This document shows positions 25,551 to 34,439 of a stretch of 64,000 nucleotides of DNA, in pieces. The stretch is from JBMNCQ01 sp049366715 (lineage in GTDB: Bacteria > Bacillota > Peptococcia > Peptococcales > BICA1-8): NCBI GenBank assembly GCA_049366715.1, contig JBMNCQ010000007.1:1-64000 (forward strand), read 5' to 3'. A model generated the notes under the pieces. It saw only the letters and a program-made list of their open reading frames with translations, did not search any database and was not told where the DNA came from. How positions within the stretch are numbered: position 1 is the stretch's first letter; every line of letters starts with the position of its first letter. Both the position numbers and the translations under genes were made by a program.

Positions 25551-25585
25551 CTATAAACTATAAACTATAAACGATAAACGATGAA
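25551..25585 (+). repeat. Heptamer tandem repeat block A1 (CTATAAA type)
   Basis: Five consecutive 7-base units read CTATAAA, CTATAAA, CTATAAA, CGATAAA, CGATGAA. The heptamer register is exact and the block is flanked by degenerate units on both sides (25521-25600). Confidence 0.8.
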
Positions 25586-25641
25586 CTATGATCCATGATC
25601 TGACTTTACCGGTCACTCGTCACGAACTAAAGGGAAAAGGC

Positions 25642-25672
25642 GGGACTGTGTCAAAGAACCGTCCCCTGACAC
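25642..25672. repeat. REP-like interleaved inverted repeat
   Basis: GGGAC (25642-25646) pairs with GTCCC (25661-25665), while GTGTCA (25648-25653) pairs with TGACAC (25667-25672). The arms interleave in the order a-b-a'-b', so the two stems cannot both form as nested hairpins; they could form a pseudoknot. The motif resembles dispersed extragenic elements of anaerobic Clostridia, from memory only. Confidence 0.4.
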
Positions 25673-25675
25673 TTA

Positions 25676-25745
25676 TCTGAGAACTGAGAACTGAGAACTG
25701 ATATCTGAGAACTACGATAAACGATAAACCATAAACTATAAACTT
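25676..25745 (+). repeat. Heptamer tandem repeat block A2
   Basis: Three perfect GAACTGA units (25681-25701) are followed, after a short degenerate stretch, by four CNATAAA units (25715-25742: CGATAAA, CGATAAA, CCATAAA, CTATAAA). The block ends 20 bases before the addB start. Confidence 0.8.
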
Positions 25746-25766
25746 AACTACGCCGAGGTGAAAAAA

Positions 25767-28700
25767 TTGACCTTACGTTTTATTATCGGCCGGGCAGGCA
25801 GCGGGAAAACTACATGCTGTCTTAATGAAATCCGGGAACAGCTTTTAGCCTCACAGGAGGGTCGTAATCTTATTCTCTTAGTACCGGAGCAGGCTACCTT
25901 CCAAAATGAACTTGAACTTGCTGCTACCCCTCTTTTACGGGGCAGTATGCGGGCTCAGGTATATAGTTTTCACAGATTAGCCTGGCGTATTCTTCAAGAG
26001 GTTGGGGGAAGCAGTAAAGTACATATCGGTGAATTAGGCAAACATATGTTGATCCGCCAATTCATTGAAAACCGCAGCGGGGAATTAAAAGTGTTTTCCG
26101 GTGCCAGTGAACGACCGGGCTTTATCGACAGTCTGGCCGCATCCCTTACGGAATTTAAGCTTTATGAAATTAAAGTTGCGGATATTCGGGCCTTGCTGGA
26201 AGATAAGCCGGAGGAAGACTCCCTGTTGTTCTCTAAATTAAAAGATTTAAGCTTGATCTATCAAGATCTGGAGGAGTATTTGGAAGGCAGCTTTATAGAT
26301 CCCGACGATTATTTGTCTCTGTTAGCCCAAAAGGTCCCTGCTGCTTCAACTGTCCGCAATGCGGAAATCTGGCTGGACGGTTTTACGGGATTTACACCTC
26401 AGGAACTTACTGTGATCGCAGCACTTTTAAGTACGGCCCCAAGAGTAAATATCACCTTAACCCTCCAGGAAAACCAGGAAATTTTTAATCTTACCAATAA
26501 AACTTTTACCAAATTATCGGAAATTGCCGTCAAACTGGGTGTTTCAATTGAAAGACCTCAAGTACTGAAGCAGGAAATACCTCCTAGATTCAGAGCTTCG
26601 GAAGCTCTCGCTTATCTGGAAAAATCCTTTTTTGCGGTTAATGCCGGGCCTTTCCGGGGGGCGGCAGATGACTTAAAGCTGATAAGCGCGCAAAACCACC
26701 GGGCCGAGGTAGAAGGAATTGCCCGGGAAATCAGACGATTATGCCGGGAAGAAGGCTATAGATATAAGGATATTGCAGTTTTATTAAGGGATTTCGCAAA
26801 TTATGATCTATTCATTGAAACAGTGTTCGCCGATTATGAAATTCCTTTCTTTATAGACAGGAAAAGAACAGTCCTGCACCATCCTCTGGTGGAGCTGATT
26901 CGTTCCGCTTTAGAGGTGGTCAACGATGATTGGTGTTATCCGGCCGTATTCAGGTATTTGAAGACCGATTTAACCAATATTTCCCGCAGTGAAATCGATA
27001 TCCTGGAAAATTATGTGCTGGCCCATGGAATCAGGGGGCAGGCCTGGTATGCTGATAAGCCCTGGCAATACGGAGGACAGCAGGAACGGGACACTGATCA
27101 GGATACTTTAAAAAATGCGGCCGTGAGTTTGGAAGAAATTAATGAGATTAGGTTTAAAGCAATTAAAGAACTGCAAGCATTTCAGGATAAATTAAAGCAA
27201 TCCGGTACAGTTTCCGAGGCGGCCCGGACGATCTTTGAACTGCTGGCGGATTTAGCAGTGGCTCAAAAACTGGAGAGCTGGTCGGATTCTGCAAATGCCG
27301 AAGGGAGATTAGAAACTGCTCAGGAACATAATCAGATTTGGGATGATGTGCTGGATATTTTAGATCAGATCGTCGAAACCCTTGGTGCAAATCCCCTGGA
27401 GTCAGGAAGTCTGCAGAAAGTAATAGATGCGGGATTTGCCGGCTTAAGGCTGGGGATAATCCCGCCGGGACTGGACCATACTCTGGTCGGTTCTTTGGAG
27501 AGAACCCGGAACCCCAATCTTAAGGCAGTTTTTCTTCTGGGTGTCGGAGACGGGATTTTACCTGCCAGACCGGTCAGTGAAGGGCTGTTTAACGATCAGG
27601 AAAGGGAGTTATTAAAGGATAGCGGTTTGGAACTGGCACCGGGAGCTAAGGAGAAACTATTTGATGAAGAATTTATCGTTTATACGGCCCTGACCCGCGC
27701 CGGAAAATACCTGGTACTCAGTTATCCTTTAGCAGACAGCGAGGGGAGAGGGTTAAAGCCTTCGGGGGTAATCAGGCGCATCAAAGAATTATTCCCGCAG
27801 ATCAAGGAAACATATATCGGCATAGAGCCGTCCGGGATAAAGGCTGAAGATTTGGAGTTTATCAGCCATTATCAAAAGACCCTTGCCTATCTGGGCACGA
27901 AGCTGCGGCAGGCTAAAGAGGGACAGCCCGTAGAGCCGATCTGGTGGGATGCGTACCATTGGCTGTTACATGACAGTAAAGGCCGACAAGGTTTGCAGAG
28001 AGTTATCGAGGGGCTGTTCCATGGGAATCAGGTCCAGCCTATTGACCCCGGATTGGCCAGAAAGCTCCTGGGCAATCCTTTAAGAGTCAGTGTTTCCAGG
28101 CTGGAGAAGTTCCAGGCCTGCCCTTTTGCTTATTTTAGTACATATGGTTTAAGCCTCCGGGAAAGGCAGATTTTTAAACTGACCCAGCCTGATTTAGGCC
28201 GGTTTTTTCATGCTGCTCTGGAACAACTGGCTACTAAAATGGCCGCAAAGAATTTGGACTGGGAGCAAGTTAATAAAAAGCAGGTTTTAACCATAAGTAA
28301 TGAAGTTACGGAGGATTTAATCCCTCAAGTGCAGGGGGAGATTCTTTTAAGCTCTGCCAGGTATAGATATCTTTCCAAGAAGTTCAAAAAAACAGTACAA
28401 CGGGCTGCCCTGATCTTAATGGAACATGCCCGGCGCGGTAAATTCAAACCCGTCGGCCTGGAGGTGGCTTTTGGCCCTCAGGGCCGGCTGCCCGCCCTGA
28501 AATTAACTTTAGAAGACGGGACAGAAATGGAGCTTGTCGGCAGAATTGATCGGGTTGATGCCGTATTGAAGGGTGAACAGTATGTACTGCGGGTGATCGA
28601 TTATAAATCGGGGAATGCAGGCTTAAGTTTGCTGGAAGTTTTCTATGGTTTAAAGCTGCAGCTTTTAACCTATCTGGATATAATCCTTACCTATGGGGAA

Positions 28701-29231
28701 AAACTGGTTAACTCCACCAATATCCAGCCGGGAGGGGTACTATATTTCTATCTGAAAGACCCTTTCATTAACAGCACGGGCCCCCTGTCTGATGAAGAGA
28801 TCGAAGCCGGGATTCTTAAAGAATTGAAGATGCAGGGACTTTTACTGGCGGATGCGGAGGTCTTCCGGCTGACCGACGGTGCGACCCGGGAAGGCTGGTC
28901 TCCGATTATACCTGCCGCCTTGACCAAAGAAGGTACCTTTCATAAAAATTCCAAAGTAGCTACTTTAGAACAACTGGACCTGCTCCGGGAGCATATTAGA
29001 AACCTGATTAAAAAAGCAGGTCAGTCTATTCTGCAAGGGGAGGTGGGCATTTCCCCTTATCAGCTTAAAGACTTCAAGGCCTGCAGCTACTGTTCCTTTC
29101 AGGCCGTCTGTCAATTTGACCGGCAGGTAGAAGGCAATGACTACCGGACGATCAAACCCCTGGAAAATGAAGAAGTCTGGAAATTATTAACCGGGCAGGG
29201 GGAGAATGAAGAATTGAGAATTGAGAATTGA
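25767..29231 (+). CDS. addB: ATP-dependent helicase/deoxyribonuclease subunit B
   Basis: This is the B subunit of AddAB (functional RecBCD counterpart), 1154 residues, which processes double-strand breaks to 3' overhangs at Chi. The N-terminal GRAGSGKTT (residues 8-16) is the Walker A site. The Fe-S cluster cysteines are C785, C1106, C1109 and C1115, the AddB pattern; the nuclease motif VIDYKSG lies near 943. I prefer TTG at 25767, six bases after GAGGTG, over the in-frame GTG at 25758 that lies inside the Shine-Dalgarno sequence. The last residues are encoded by the heptamer repeat that begins at 29211, so the natural C terminus may have been extended by repeat expansion. It precedes addA. 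Confidence 0.95.
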   Translation: MTLRFIIGRAGSGKTTCCLNEIREQLLASQEGRNLILLVPEQATFQNELELAATPLLRGSMRAQVYSFHRLAWRILQEVGGSSKVHIGELGKHMLIRQFIENRSGELKVFSGASERPGFIDSLAASLTEFKLYEIKVADIRALLEDKPEEDSLLFSKLKDLSLIYQDLEEYLEGSFIDPDDYLSLLAQKVPAASTVRNAEIWLDGFTGFTPQELTVIAALLSTAPRVNITLTLQENQEIFNLTNKTFTKLSEIAVKLGVSIERPQVLKQEIPPRFRASEALAYLEKSFFAVNAGPFRGAADDLKLISAQNHRAEVEGIAREIRRLCREEGYRYKDIAVLLRDFANYDLFIETVFADYEIPFFIDRKRTVLHHPLVELIRSALEVVNDDWCYPAVFRYLKTDLTNISRSEIDILENYVLAHGIRGQAWYADKPWQYGGQQERDTDQDTLKNAAVSLEEINEIRFKAIKELQAFQDKLKQSGTVSEAARTIFELLADLAVAQKLESWSDSANAEGRLETAQEHNQIWDDVLDILDQIVETLGANPLESGSLQKVIDAGFAGLRLGIIPPGLDHTLVGSLERTRNPNLKAVFLLGVGDGILPARPVSEGLFNDQERELLKDSGLELAPGAKEKLFDEEFIVYTALTRAGKYLVLSYPLADSEGRGLKPSGVIRRIKELFPQIKETYIGIEPSGIKAEDLEFISHYQKTLAYLGTKLRQAKEGQPVEPIWWDAYHWLLHDSKGRQGLQRVIEGLFHGNQVQPIDPGLARKLLGNPLRVSVSRLEKFQACPFAYFSTYGLSLRERQIFKLTQPDLGRFFHAALEQLATKMAAKNLDWEQVNKKQVLTISNEVTEDLIPQVQGEILLSSARYRYLSKKFKKTVQRAALILMEHARRGKFKPVGLEVAFGPQGRLPALKLTLEDGTEMELVGRIDRVDAVLKGEQYVLRVIDYKSGNAGLSLLEVFYGLKLQLLTYLDIILTYGEKLVNSTNIQPGGVLYFYLKDPFINSTGPLSDEEIEAGILKELKMQGLLLADAEVFRLTDGATREGWSPIIPAALTKEGTFHKNSKVATLEQLDLLREHIRNLIKKAGQSILQGEVGISPYQLKDFKACSYCSFQAVCQFDRQVEGNDYRTIKPLENEEVWKLLTGQGENEELRIEN

Positions 29232-29238
29232 GAATGGA
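29211..29238 (+). repeat. Heptamer tandem repeat block B1
   Basis: Four 7-base units read GAATTGA, GAATTGA, GAATTGA, GAATGGA. The addB stop codon (29229-29231) lies inside, so the final six or so codons of addB are repeat-derived. Confidence 0.8.
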
Positions 29239-29300
29239 GAATTTTAGACAGTGGAGCACCTACGGTACAGTGCCTGGAACAGATAGCTAATCAATTGTTC

Positions 29301-29356
29301 TCTGAACTCTGGTCTCTGGTATCTGTTCTCTGAACTCTGAATTCTGAATTCTGTAC
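29301..29356 (+). repeat. Heptamer tandem repeat block B2 (TCTGNNN)
   Basis: Eight units begin TCTG and are in exact 7-base register (TCTGAAC, TCTGGTC, TCTGGTA, TCTGTTC, TCTGAAC, TCTGAAT, TCTGAAT, TCTGTAC). This is the longest variable-unit block in the window. Confidence 0.8.
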
Positions 29357-29373
29357 TCCGGAATAACTGCGGC

Positions 29374-29408
29374 CGATAAACAATGAACTATAAACAATGA
29401 ACTATAAA
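29374..29408 (+). repeat. Heptamer tandem repeat block B3 (CNATRAA)
   Basis: Five units alternate between CTATAAA-type and CAATGAA: CGATAAA, CAATGAA, CTATAAA, CAATGAA, CTATAAA. It is the same consensus as blocks A1 and A2 and lies about 50 bases before the addA start. Confidence 0.8.
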
Positions 29409-29456
29409 CTTTACTACTACCAGTCACTATTCTACGAATGCAAAGAGGGTGTTTTT

Positions 29457-32400
29457 ATGACGACCTGGACAAAGGAACAGGAGCAGGCTATCTTCACAAG
29501 AAATTGTAATTTGCTGGTAGCCGCCGGAGCGGGCTCAGGGAAAACAGCTGTTTTAGTGGAGAGAATTATCTCTCTGATCAGTGATGAAGAAAACCCTGTT
29601 GATATTGATAAATTGCTGGTTGTTACCTTTACCAACGCTGCGGCTCTGGAAATGAAGGAAAGAATAGGCTTAGCGATAAACAAAGCTCAGAAAAACAACC
29701 CTCTTTCCCGCCATTTATACCGGCAGGGTATTTTGCTGAATAAGGCTTCCGTCATGACCCTGCACGCCTTTTGTCTGGAAGTGATTAAAGAAAACTTTTA
29801 TCTTCTGGGTATTGACCCTCATTTCCGGATTGCAGATGAGACAGAAGCGGAACTGCTCCGTTTAGATGTTCTGGAGGAGCTCTTGGAAAATTATTATATC
29901 CGCTGTCAGGACGGCGATGATTTCAGCAGGCTGATTGATGCTTATGGCGGGCAGCAGGATGATAAGCTGATTCAGGAACTGATTATCAAGCTTTACCTGT
30001 TTTCCCGGAGTAATCCCTGGCCCGATCATTGGCTGGAACAGGTGATTGCCGGTTTTACGGACCTGGATTGGTTTCAGGGGCTTTTGCCCTATGTGCGGAT
30101 GGAATTAGAGACTGCCGGGGAAATGCTCAAGCAGGCTTACCGGCTGGCCGGGTCACCGGGGGGACCTCTTGCCTACCGGGAGAATTTAGCTGAAGAGCTA
30201 AGGATGGTAGCTGACGGAATAGGCGGGGCCGGGATTTCCTGGGCAGAGGTTTACCGGAGAATCCCGGAGATCGTCTTCAGCAAGCTTCCCCGGGTTAAAA
30301 AAGCTGAAGTTGATCCTGAAATTCAGGAAAGGGTTAAATATTACCGGGATAAGGCCAAAGATAGCATTAAAAACCTCGCGAATAAATATTTTCAGAGAGA
30401 GCCCCGGGAATTACGGGCTGATTTAGCTGCCGTTATACCTAACCTGCGGATACTTTCCCAACTGGTAAGAGAATTTAGTGCTTTATACAGCAAAGCTAAA
30501 ATACAGCGGAACATGATAGATTTCAGCGACCTGGAACATCTGGCTTTAAAACTTCTCCTGGCCGGAGAAGCGGGCCCGGGAAAAATAGTACCGTCTGATT
30601 TAAGCCGGAAGCTTAAGGAAAAGTATGGGGAAGTCATGGTTGATGAATACCAGGACATTAACGATGTTCAGGAGACGATACTAAAACTGGTTTCCCGGGA
30701 TAACAACCGTTTTATGGTGGGGGATGTTAAGCAAAGTATTTACAGGTTCCGCTTGGCTAAACCGGAGCTTTTCCAGGAAAAATACCGTACTTTTACTACG
30801 AATGGGAACAGTACAAATAAGCGGATTGATTTGTCCCAAAATTTCCGCTGCCGTCAAGAGGTCGTAGACGGAGTCAATTTTATCTTTAAACAAATTATGG
30901 GGGCGGATTTGGGTGAAATAGATTATAATGATGAAGCCCGGCTGGTATGCGGTGCCATGTATCCGCCATGTACCGAAGAGATGGGGGTCCAAGGACCGGT
31001 AGAATTACATGTGCTGGAGAAGAATTTCCCGGAAGAAATAGAAGAAGAATGGACTCCGCTGGAACGGGAAGCGATAATTATGGGGACAAGATTGCGGCAG
31101 CTGGTAAAGGAGCAGTATGTAGTTTTCGACAAGGAAAAGAATGATTACCGCCCCATCCGCTATTCTGATATCGTAATCTTATTACGTTCCCCGAAAGGAT
31201 CGGCCGAAAGGATAATCGAACAGTTCCGGGTCTTGGGTATTCCTGTTTATGCCGAGTTGGGCAGCAGTTATTTTAAAGCAACGGAAATTCAAGTAATGCT
31301 GGCCTTGTTGAAGGTAATCGATAATCCCCGTCAGGACATTCCTTTAGCCGGTGTTTTAAGATCTCCCCTGCTGGGATTAAGTGCCGGGGAACTGGCAAAG
31401 ATCAGAATAAACTGCCCCCTGGGGGATTTTTATGATGCGGTGCTGATTGCCGCTGAAAAGGATGAGTCTGAATTAGGTGAAAAACTCAGAGAGTTTATTA
31501 CCAGGCTGAGAAAATGGCGGACTCTGGCCCGGCAGGATGATTTGCCCCGGCTTATTTGGACTCTTTACCGGGAGACCGGTTATTTTGATTATGCCGGGGC
31601 AATGCCGGGGGGAAGTCAGAGACAAGCCAACCTCCGGGCCTTGCATGACCGGGCCCGGCAGTATGAAGAGACCAGTTTCCGGGGTTTATTTATGTTTTTG
31701 CGGTATTTGGAGCGGCTGGCGGAAAATAAAAGCGATCTGGAAGCAGCCAAGGCTTTAAATGAAAATGCAGACGTAGTCCGTATTATGAGCATCCACAAAA
31801 GTAAAGGATTGGAGTTCCCGGTCGTTTTTGTGGCCGGCTTAGGTAAAGATTTTAATATGCTGGATACCAGGCAGGATATAACTCTCCATAAGGACTTAGG
31901 GTTGGGACCGGTTTATATTGATCCTGAAAAACGTCTCAAATATCCTACTATTGCCAAACTTGCTATTGATAATAAAATAAAATTTGAAACCCTGGCTGAA
32001 GAAATGCGGATTTTGTATGTCGCCCTGACAAGGGCCAGGGAAAAGCTGGTTTTAGTCGGTTCGTTAAGAAATTTGCAGCGGAAAATTGCGAATTGGGACC
32101 AGCTTCTTACCGGCACTGATTGGAAAATTCCCGATAGTTTCTTAGCCCAGGGCAATTGCTATTTAGACTGGCTGGGACCTGCTTTGATCAGGCACCGGGA
32201 CGGTAGCGGCCTTAAAGCCGGAGCGGGACTTAACGATACCTGCCCTGAATTAAAGGATAAGTCGAGCTGGCAGGTTAAAATTTACCAGGAAGAGCTTCTG
32301 GTGGAGCGTGATGCCGAAGTAGCGGCTACCAGAGAAATGCTGGAATATATTAAAGACCTGCGGCCTATTCAAGTCAACCCTTATTATCACGAAAAGATCA

Positions 32401-33089
32401 AAGCCAGGCTGGATTGGATTTATCCCTATCAAGATATTACGGCGAAAAGTGCTAAAGTAACCGTTACCGAAATAAAACATAAGTTTCGCCAACCGGCAGC
32501 GAAAAATGAGGACAGGGAAAAACCTTATCTCGGTTTTAGCAAAAGGCCGCTTTTTTTACAGAAAGATAAAGGATTATCCCCTGCGGAGAGAGGTTCGGCT
32601 CTTCATACCGTTATGCAGCATCTTGATCTGCGGCGGGAAATCAGTAAAGAGTATTTGGGGGAGTTTCTTACAGAGCTGGAGAAAGCCGAAATATTAAGCC
32701 GCGAGCAAAAAGAAATCATCGATGTAAACCTTATCCTTAGTCTTCTGAGCAGTCCACTGGGAAAAAGGCTGCGTGCGGCTCGGAAGATAAAAAGGGAAAT
32801 CCCCTTCAGTCTTACTCTGGATGCCTGTGAAGTGTATGAAGATTTGGCAGATTGCAGAGAAAAGGTTTTAATTCAGGGTGTGATAGACTGCTTATGGTAT
32901 GAAAAGGACGGCTGGGTCTTGCTTGATTATAAAAGTGATGATATCCGGCTTCCGGGCATACCTGAATTTGTCAGGAACTATCAGGGTCAGATAAATTTAT
33001 ACGCCCGGGCCGTGGAAACCATTATGAAAGAGAAGGTTAAAGAGCGGTATTTATATCTTTTCCGTCTGGGACAGGCGGTAAAATTATAA
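29457..33089 (+). CDS. addA: ATP-dependent helicase/nuclease subunit A
   Basis: This is the 1210-residue UvrD-like helicase and nuclease subunit of AddAB. Walker A is GAGSGKT (about 24-30), motif II is MVDEYQDIND, motif IV is near SIHKSKGLEFPVVFV, motif VI is ILYVALTRAREKL, and the C-terminal nuclease has LLDYKSD. The ATG at 29457 follows AGAGGGTG; an upstream in-frame ATG at 29397 lies in the repeat region and lacks a ribosome binding site. The gene follows addB by about 225 repeat-rich bases and precedes sbcD. Confidence 0.95.
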   Translation: MTTWTKEQEQAIFTRNCNLLVAAGAGSGKTAVLVERIISLISDEENPVDIDKLLVVTFTNAAALEMKERIGLAINKAQKNNPLSRHLYRQGILLNKASVMTLHAFCLEVIKENFYLLGIDPHFRIADETEAELLRLDVLEELLENYYIRCQDGDDFSRLIDAYGGQQDDKLIQELIIKLYLFSRSNPWPDHWLEQVIAGFTDLDWFQGLLPYVRMELETAGEMLKQAYRLAGSPGGPLAYRENLAEELRMVADGIGGAGISWAEVYRRIPEIVFSKLPRVKKAEVDPEIQERVKYYRDKAKDSIKNLANKYFQREPRELRADLAAVIPNLRILSQLVREFSALYSKAKIQRNMIDFSDLEHLALKLLLAGEAGPGKIVPSDLSRKLKEKYGEVMVDEYQDINDVQETILKLVSRDNNRFMVGDVKQSIYRFRLAKPELFQEKYRTFTTNGNSTNKRIDLSQNFRCRQEVVDGVNFIFKQIMGADLGEIDYNDEARLVCGAMYPPCTEEMGVQGPVELHVLEKNFPEEIEEEWTPLEREAIIMGTRLRQLVKEQYVVFDKEKNDYRPIRYSDIVILLRSPKGSAERIIEQFRVLGIPVYAELGSSYFKATEIQVMLALLKVIDNPRQDIPLAGVLRSPLLGLSAGELAKIRINCPLGDFYDAVLIAAEKDESELGEKLREFITRLRKWRTLARQDDLPRLIWTLYRETGYFDYAGAMPGGSQRQANLRALHDRARQYEETSFRGLFMFLRYLERLAENKSDLEAAKALNENADVVRIMSIHKSKGLEFPVVFVAGLGKDFNMLDTRQDITLHKDLGLGPVYIDPEKRLKYPTIAKLAIDNKIKFETLAEEMRILYVALTRAREKLVLVGSLRNLQRKIANWDQLLTGTDWKIPDSFLAQGNCYLDWLGPALIRHRDGSGLKAGAGLNDTCPELKDKSSWQVKIYQEELLVERDAEVAATREMLEYIKDLRPIQVNPYYHEKIKARLDWIYPYQDITAKSAKVTVTEIKHKFRQPAAKNEDREKPYLGFSKRPLFLQKDKGLSPAERGSALHTVMQHLDLRREISKEYLGEFLTELEKAEILSREQKEIIDVNLILSLLSSPLGKRLRAARKIKREIPFSLTLDACEVYEDLADCREKVLIQGVIDCLWYEKDGWVLLDYKSDDIRLPGIPEFVRNYQGQINLYARAVETIMKEKVKERYLYLFRLGQAVKL

Positions 33090-33090
33090 T

Positions 33091-33139
33091 TGAGAATTGA
33101 GAATTGAGAATTGAGAATTGAGAATTGAGAATTGAGAAT
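33091..33139 (+). repeat. Perfect 7 x 7-bp tandem repeat (TGAGAAT)
   Basis: Seven identical TGAGAAT units follow the addA stop codon directly. Perfect identity suggests recent expansion or ongoing slippage. The unit is a permutation of block B1 (GAATTGA), so the two blocks flanking addA are related. Confidence 0.9.
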
Positions 33140-33206
33140 TAGGAAGTGAGAAGTGGGAGTTATCCCGGGAGCGGTAAAATTAAGAAAGTAGCGGAGGTGC
33201 TAAGCC

Positions 33207-34439
33207 ATGCGTATTTTACATACTTCAGACTGGCATCTGGGGAGAACTTTGGAGGGCAGGGACAGAAGCGCCGAACAGGAAGCATTTCTCCTGGAGATGT
33301 GCGATATTGCTGAAAAGGAAAAGGTTGATTTGGTATTGATTTCAGGGGATATCTTTGATACCCCCAATCCTCCTGCCCGGGCGGAGCAGCTTTTTTATCA
33401 AAGTCTCTATGAACTGGCGGCAGGGGGAAGAAGAGGTATTATCGCGATTGCCGGAAATCATGATAATCCTGAGCGCATAAAAGCTGCTGATCCTCTGGCC
33501 GAACAATTGGGAATAACGCTGGTGGGTTTACCTAAAGACCAGGCTGCCATAGGCACCGGGAGCGGAGGGAGGGTCCGCCGGCTGGAAGCGGGTCAGGGGT
33601 GGCTGGAATTAGCAGTACCCGGCTGCGACCATAGTGCGGTGGTCATAACCCTGCCGTATCCGTCGGAGCAAAGATTGCAGGAAATACTGGCTGAGACCTT
33701 AGCGGAAGAAATCATGCAAGAGAATTATTCGGAAAGAATCGGTGCGATCTTTCGGAAGCTTACCCGGCATTATCGCCGGGATACCGTGAATTTGTGCATG
33801 AGTCACCTTTTTGTAAGGGGAGGCAAAGAAAGTGAATCGGAACGCCCGATCCAGTTAGGCGGATCTCCTACTGTTGATACATCAATGCTTCCCCTTAACC
33901 ATGCCCAGTATATTGCCTTAGGCCATCTGCACCGGCCCCAGCGGGTGGGGGGAGCTGATCATGCCCGCTACTCCGGCTCACCGTTAAGTTATAGTTTCTC
34001 TGAGGCGGGACAGTCCAAGGTGATCTATTTAGTCGACTGCCTGCCGGGAAAAACCCCGCAGGTCCGGGAAATCCCCTTGAGCAGCGGCAGCCCCTTAGTA
34101 CGCTGGGAAGCCCGGGAGGGCTTTCAGCAGGTGATTAAATGGTGTGAGGAAAAGCGGGATCTCACTGCCTGGATTGATTTAACGGTATATATAGATGAAC
34201 CGTTAAACATCAGTCAGGTTAAACAATTAAAGGACCTCCGCCCCGGCATCATCAATATCAGACCGGTGTTTAATAAGCAAATGCCGGCCGGTTTTAAGGC
34301 GGAGAATAGGATGAATCTGCCTGTAGAACAATTATTCCGTGACTTTTATCAGCAAAATTTCCAGTCTGAGCCTAATGGCGAGCTTATCAGGTTATTTCTG
34401 GATTTGTTAGCGGAGGAGAAAGAGGTTGAAGCTTCATGA
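33207..34439 (+). CDS. sbcD: Exonuclease SbcD (Mre11-like)
   Basis: This 410-residue metallophosphoesterase subunit of SbcCD cleaves DNA hairpins and protein-blocked ends. The dimetal motifs are in order: SDWHLG (about 7-12), SGDIFD (about 46-51), GNHD (about 84-87), SHLFV (about 198-202) and GHLHRPQ (about 241-247). The ATG at 33207 follows GGAGGTG. It overlaps sbcC by four bases (ATGA at 34436), so the two are translationally coupled. Confidence 0.95.
   Translation: MRILHTSDWHLGRTLEGRDRSAEQEAFLLEMCDIAEKEKVDLVLISGDIFDTPNPPARAEQLFYQSLYELAAGGRRGIIAIAGNHDNPERIKAADPLAEQLGITLVGLPKDQAAIGTGSGGRVRRLEAGQGWLELAVPGCDHSAVVITLPYPSEQRLQEILAETLAEEIMQENYSERIGAIFRKLTRHYRRDTVNLCMSHLFVRGGKESESERPIQLGGSPTVDTSMLPLNHAQYIALGHLHRPQRVGGADHARYSGSPLSYSFSEAGQSKVIYLVDCLPGKTPQVREIPLSSGSPLVRWEAREGFQQVIKWCEEKRDLTAWIDLTVYIDEPLNISQVKQLKDLRPGIINIRPVFNKQMPAGFKAENRMNLPVEQLFRDFYQQNFQSEPNGELIRLFLDLLAEEKEVEAS

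Larger units (their letters stand above)
25306..25766. other. Intergenic region with heptamer repeats and a REP-like element
   Basis: This 460-base gap before addB contains two blocks of heptanucleotide tandem repeats and an interleaved inverted repeat, listed separately. At 25398-25436 an AT-rich stretch with TTGTAC and TAGTAT (19 bases apart) may be a weak promoter for addB. No coding frame is convincing. Confidence 0.5.

Noticed and set aside
25521..25745. CRISPR-like array in the repeat-rich region before addB
   Set aside because: Units are 7 bases in tandem without spacers, and no cas gene is near. The same holds for 29211-29408 and 33091-33139.
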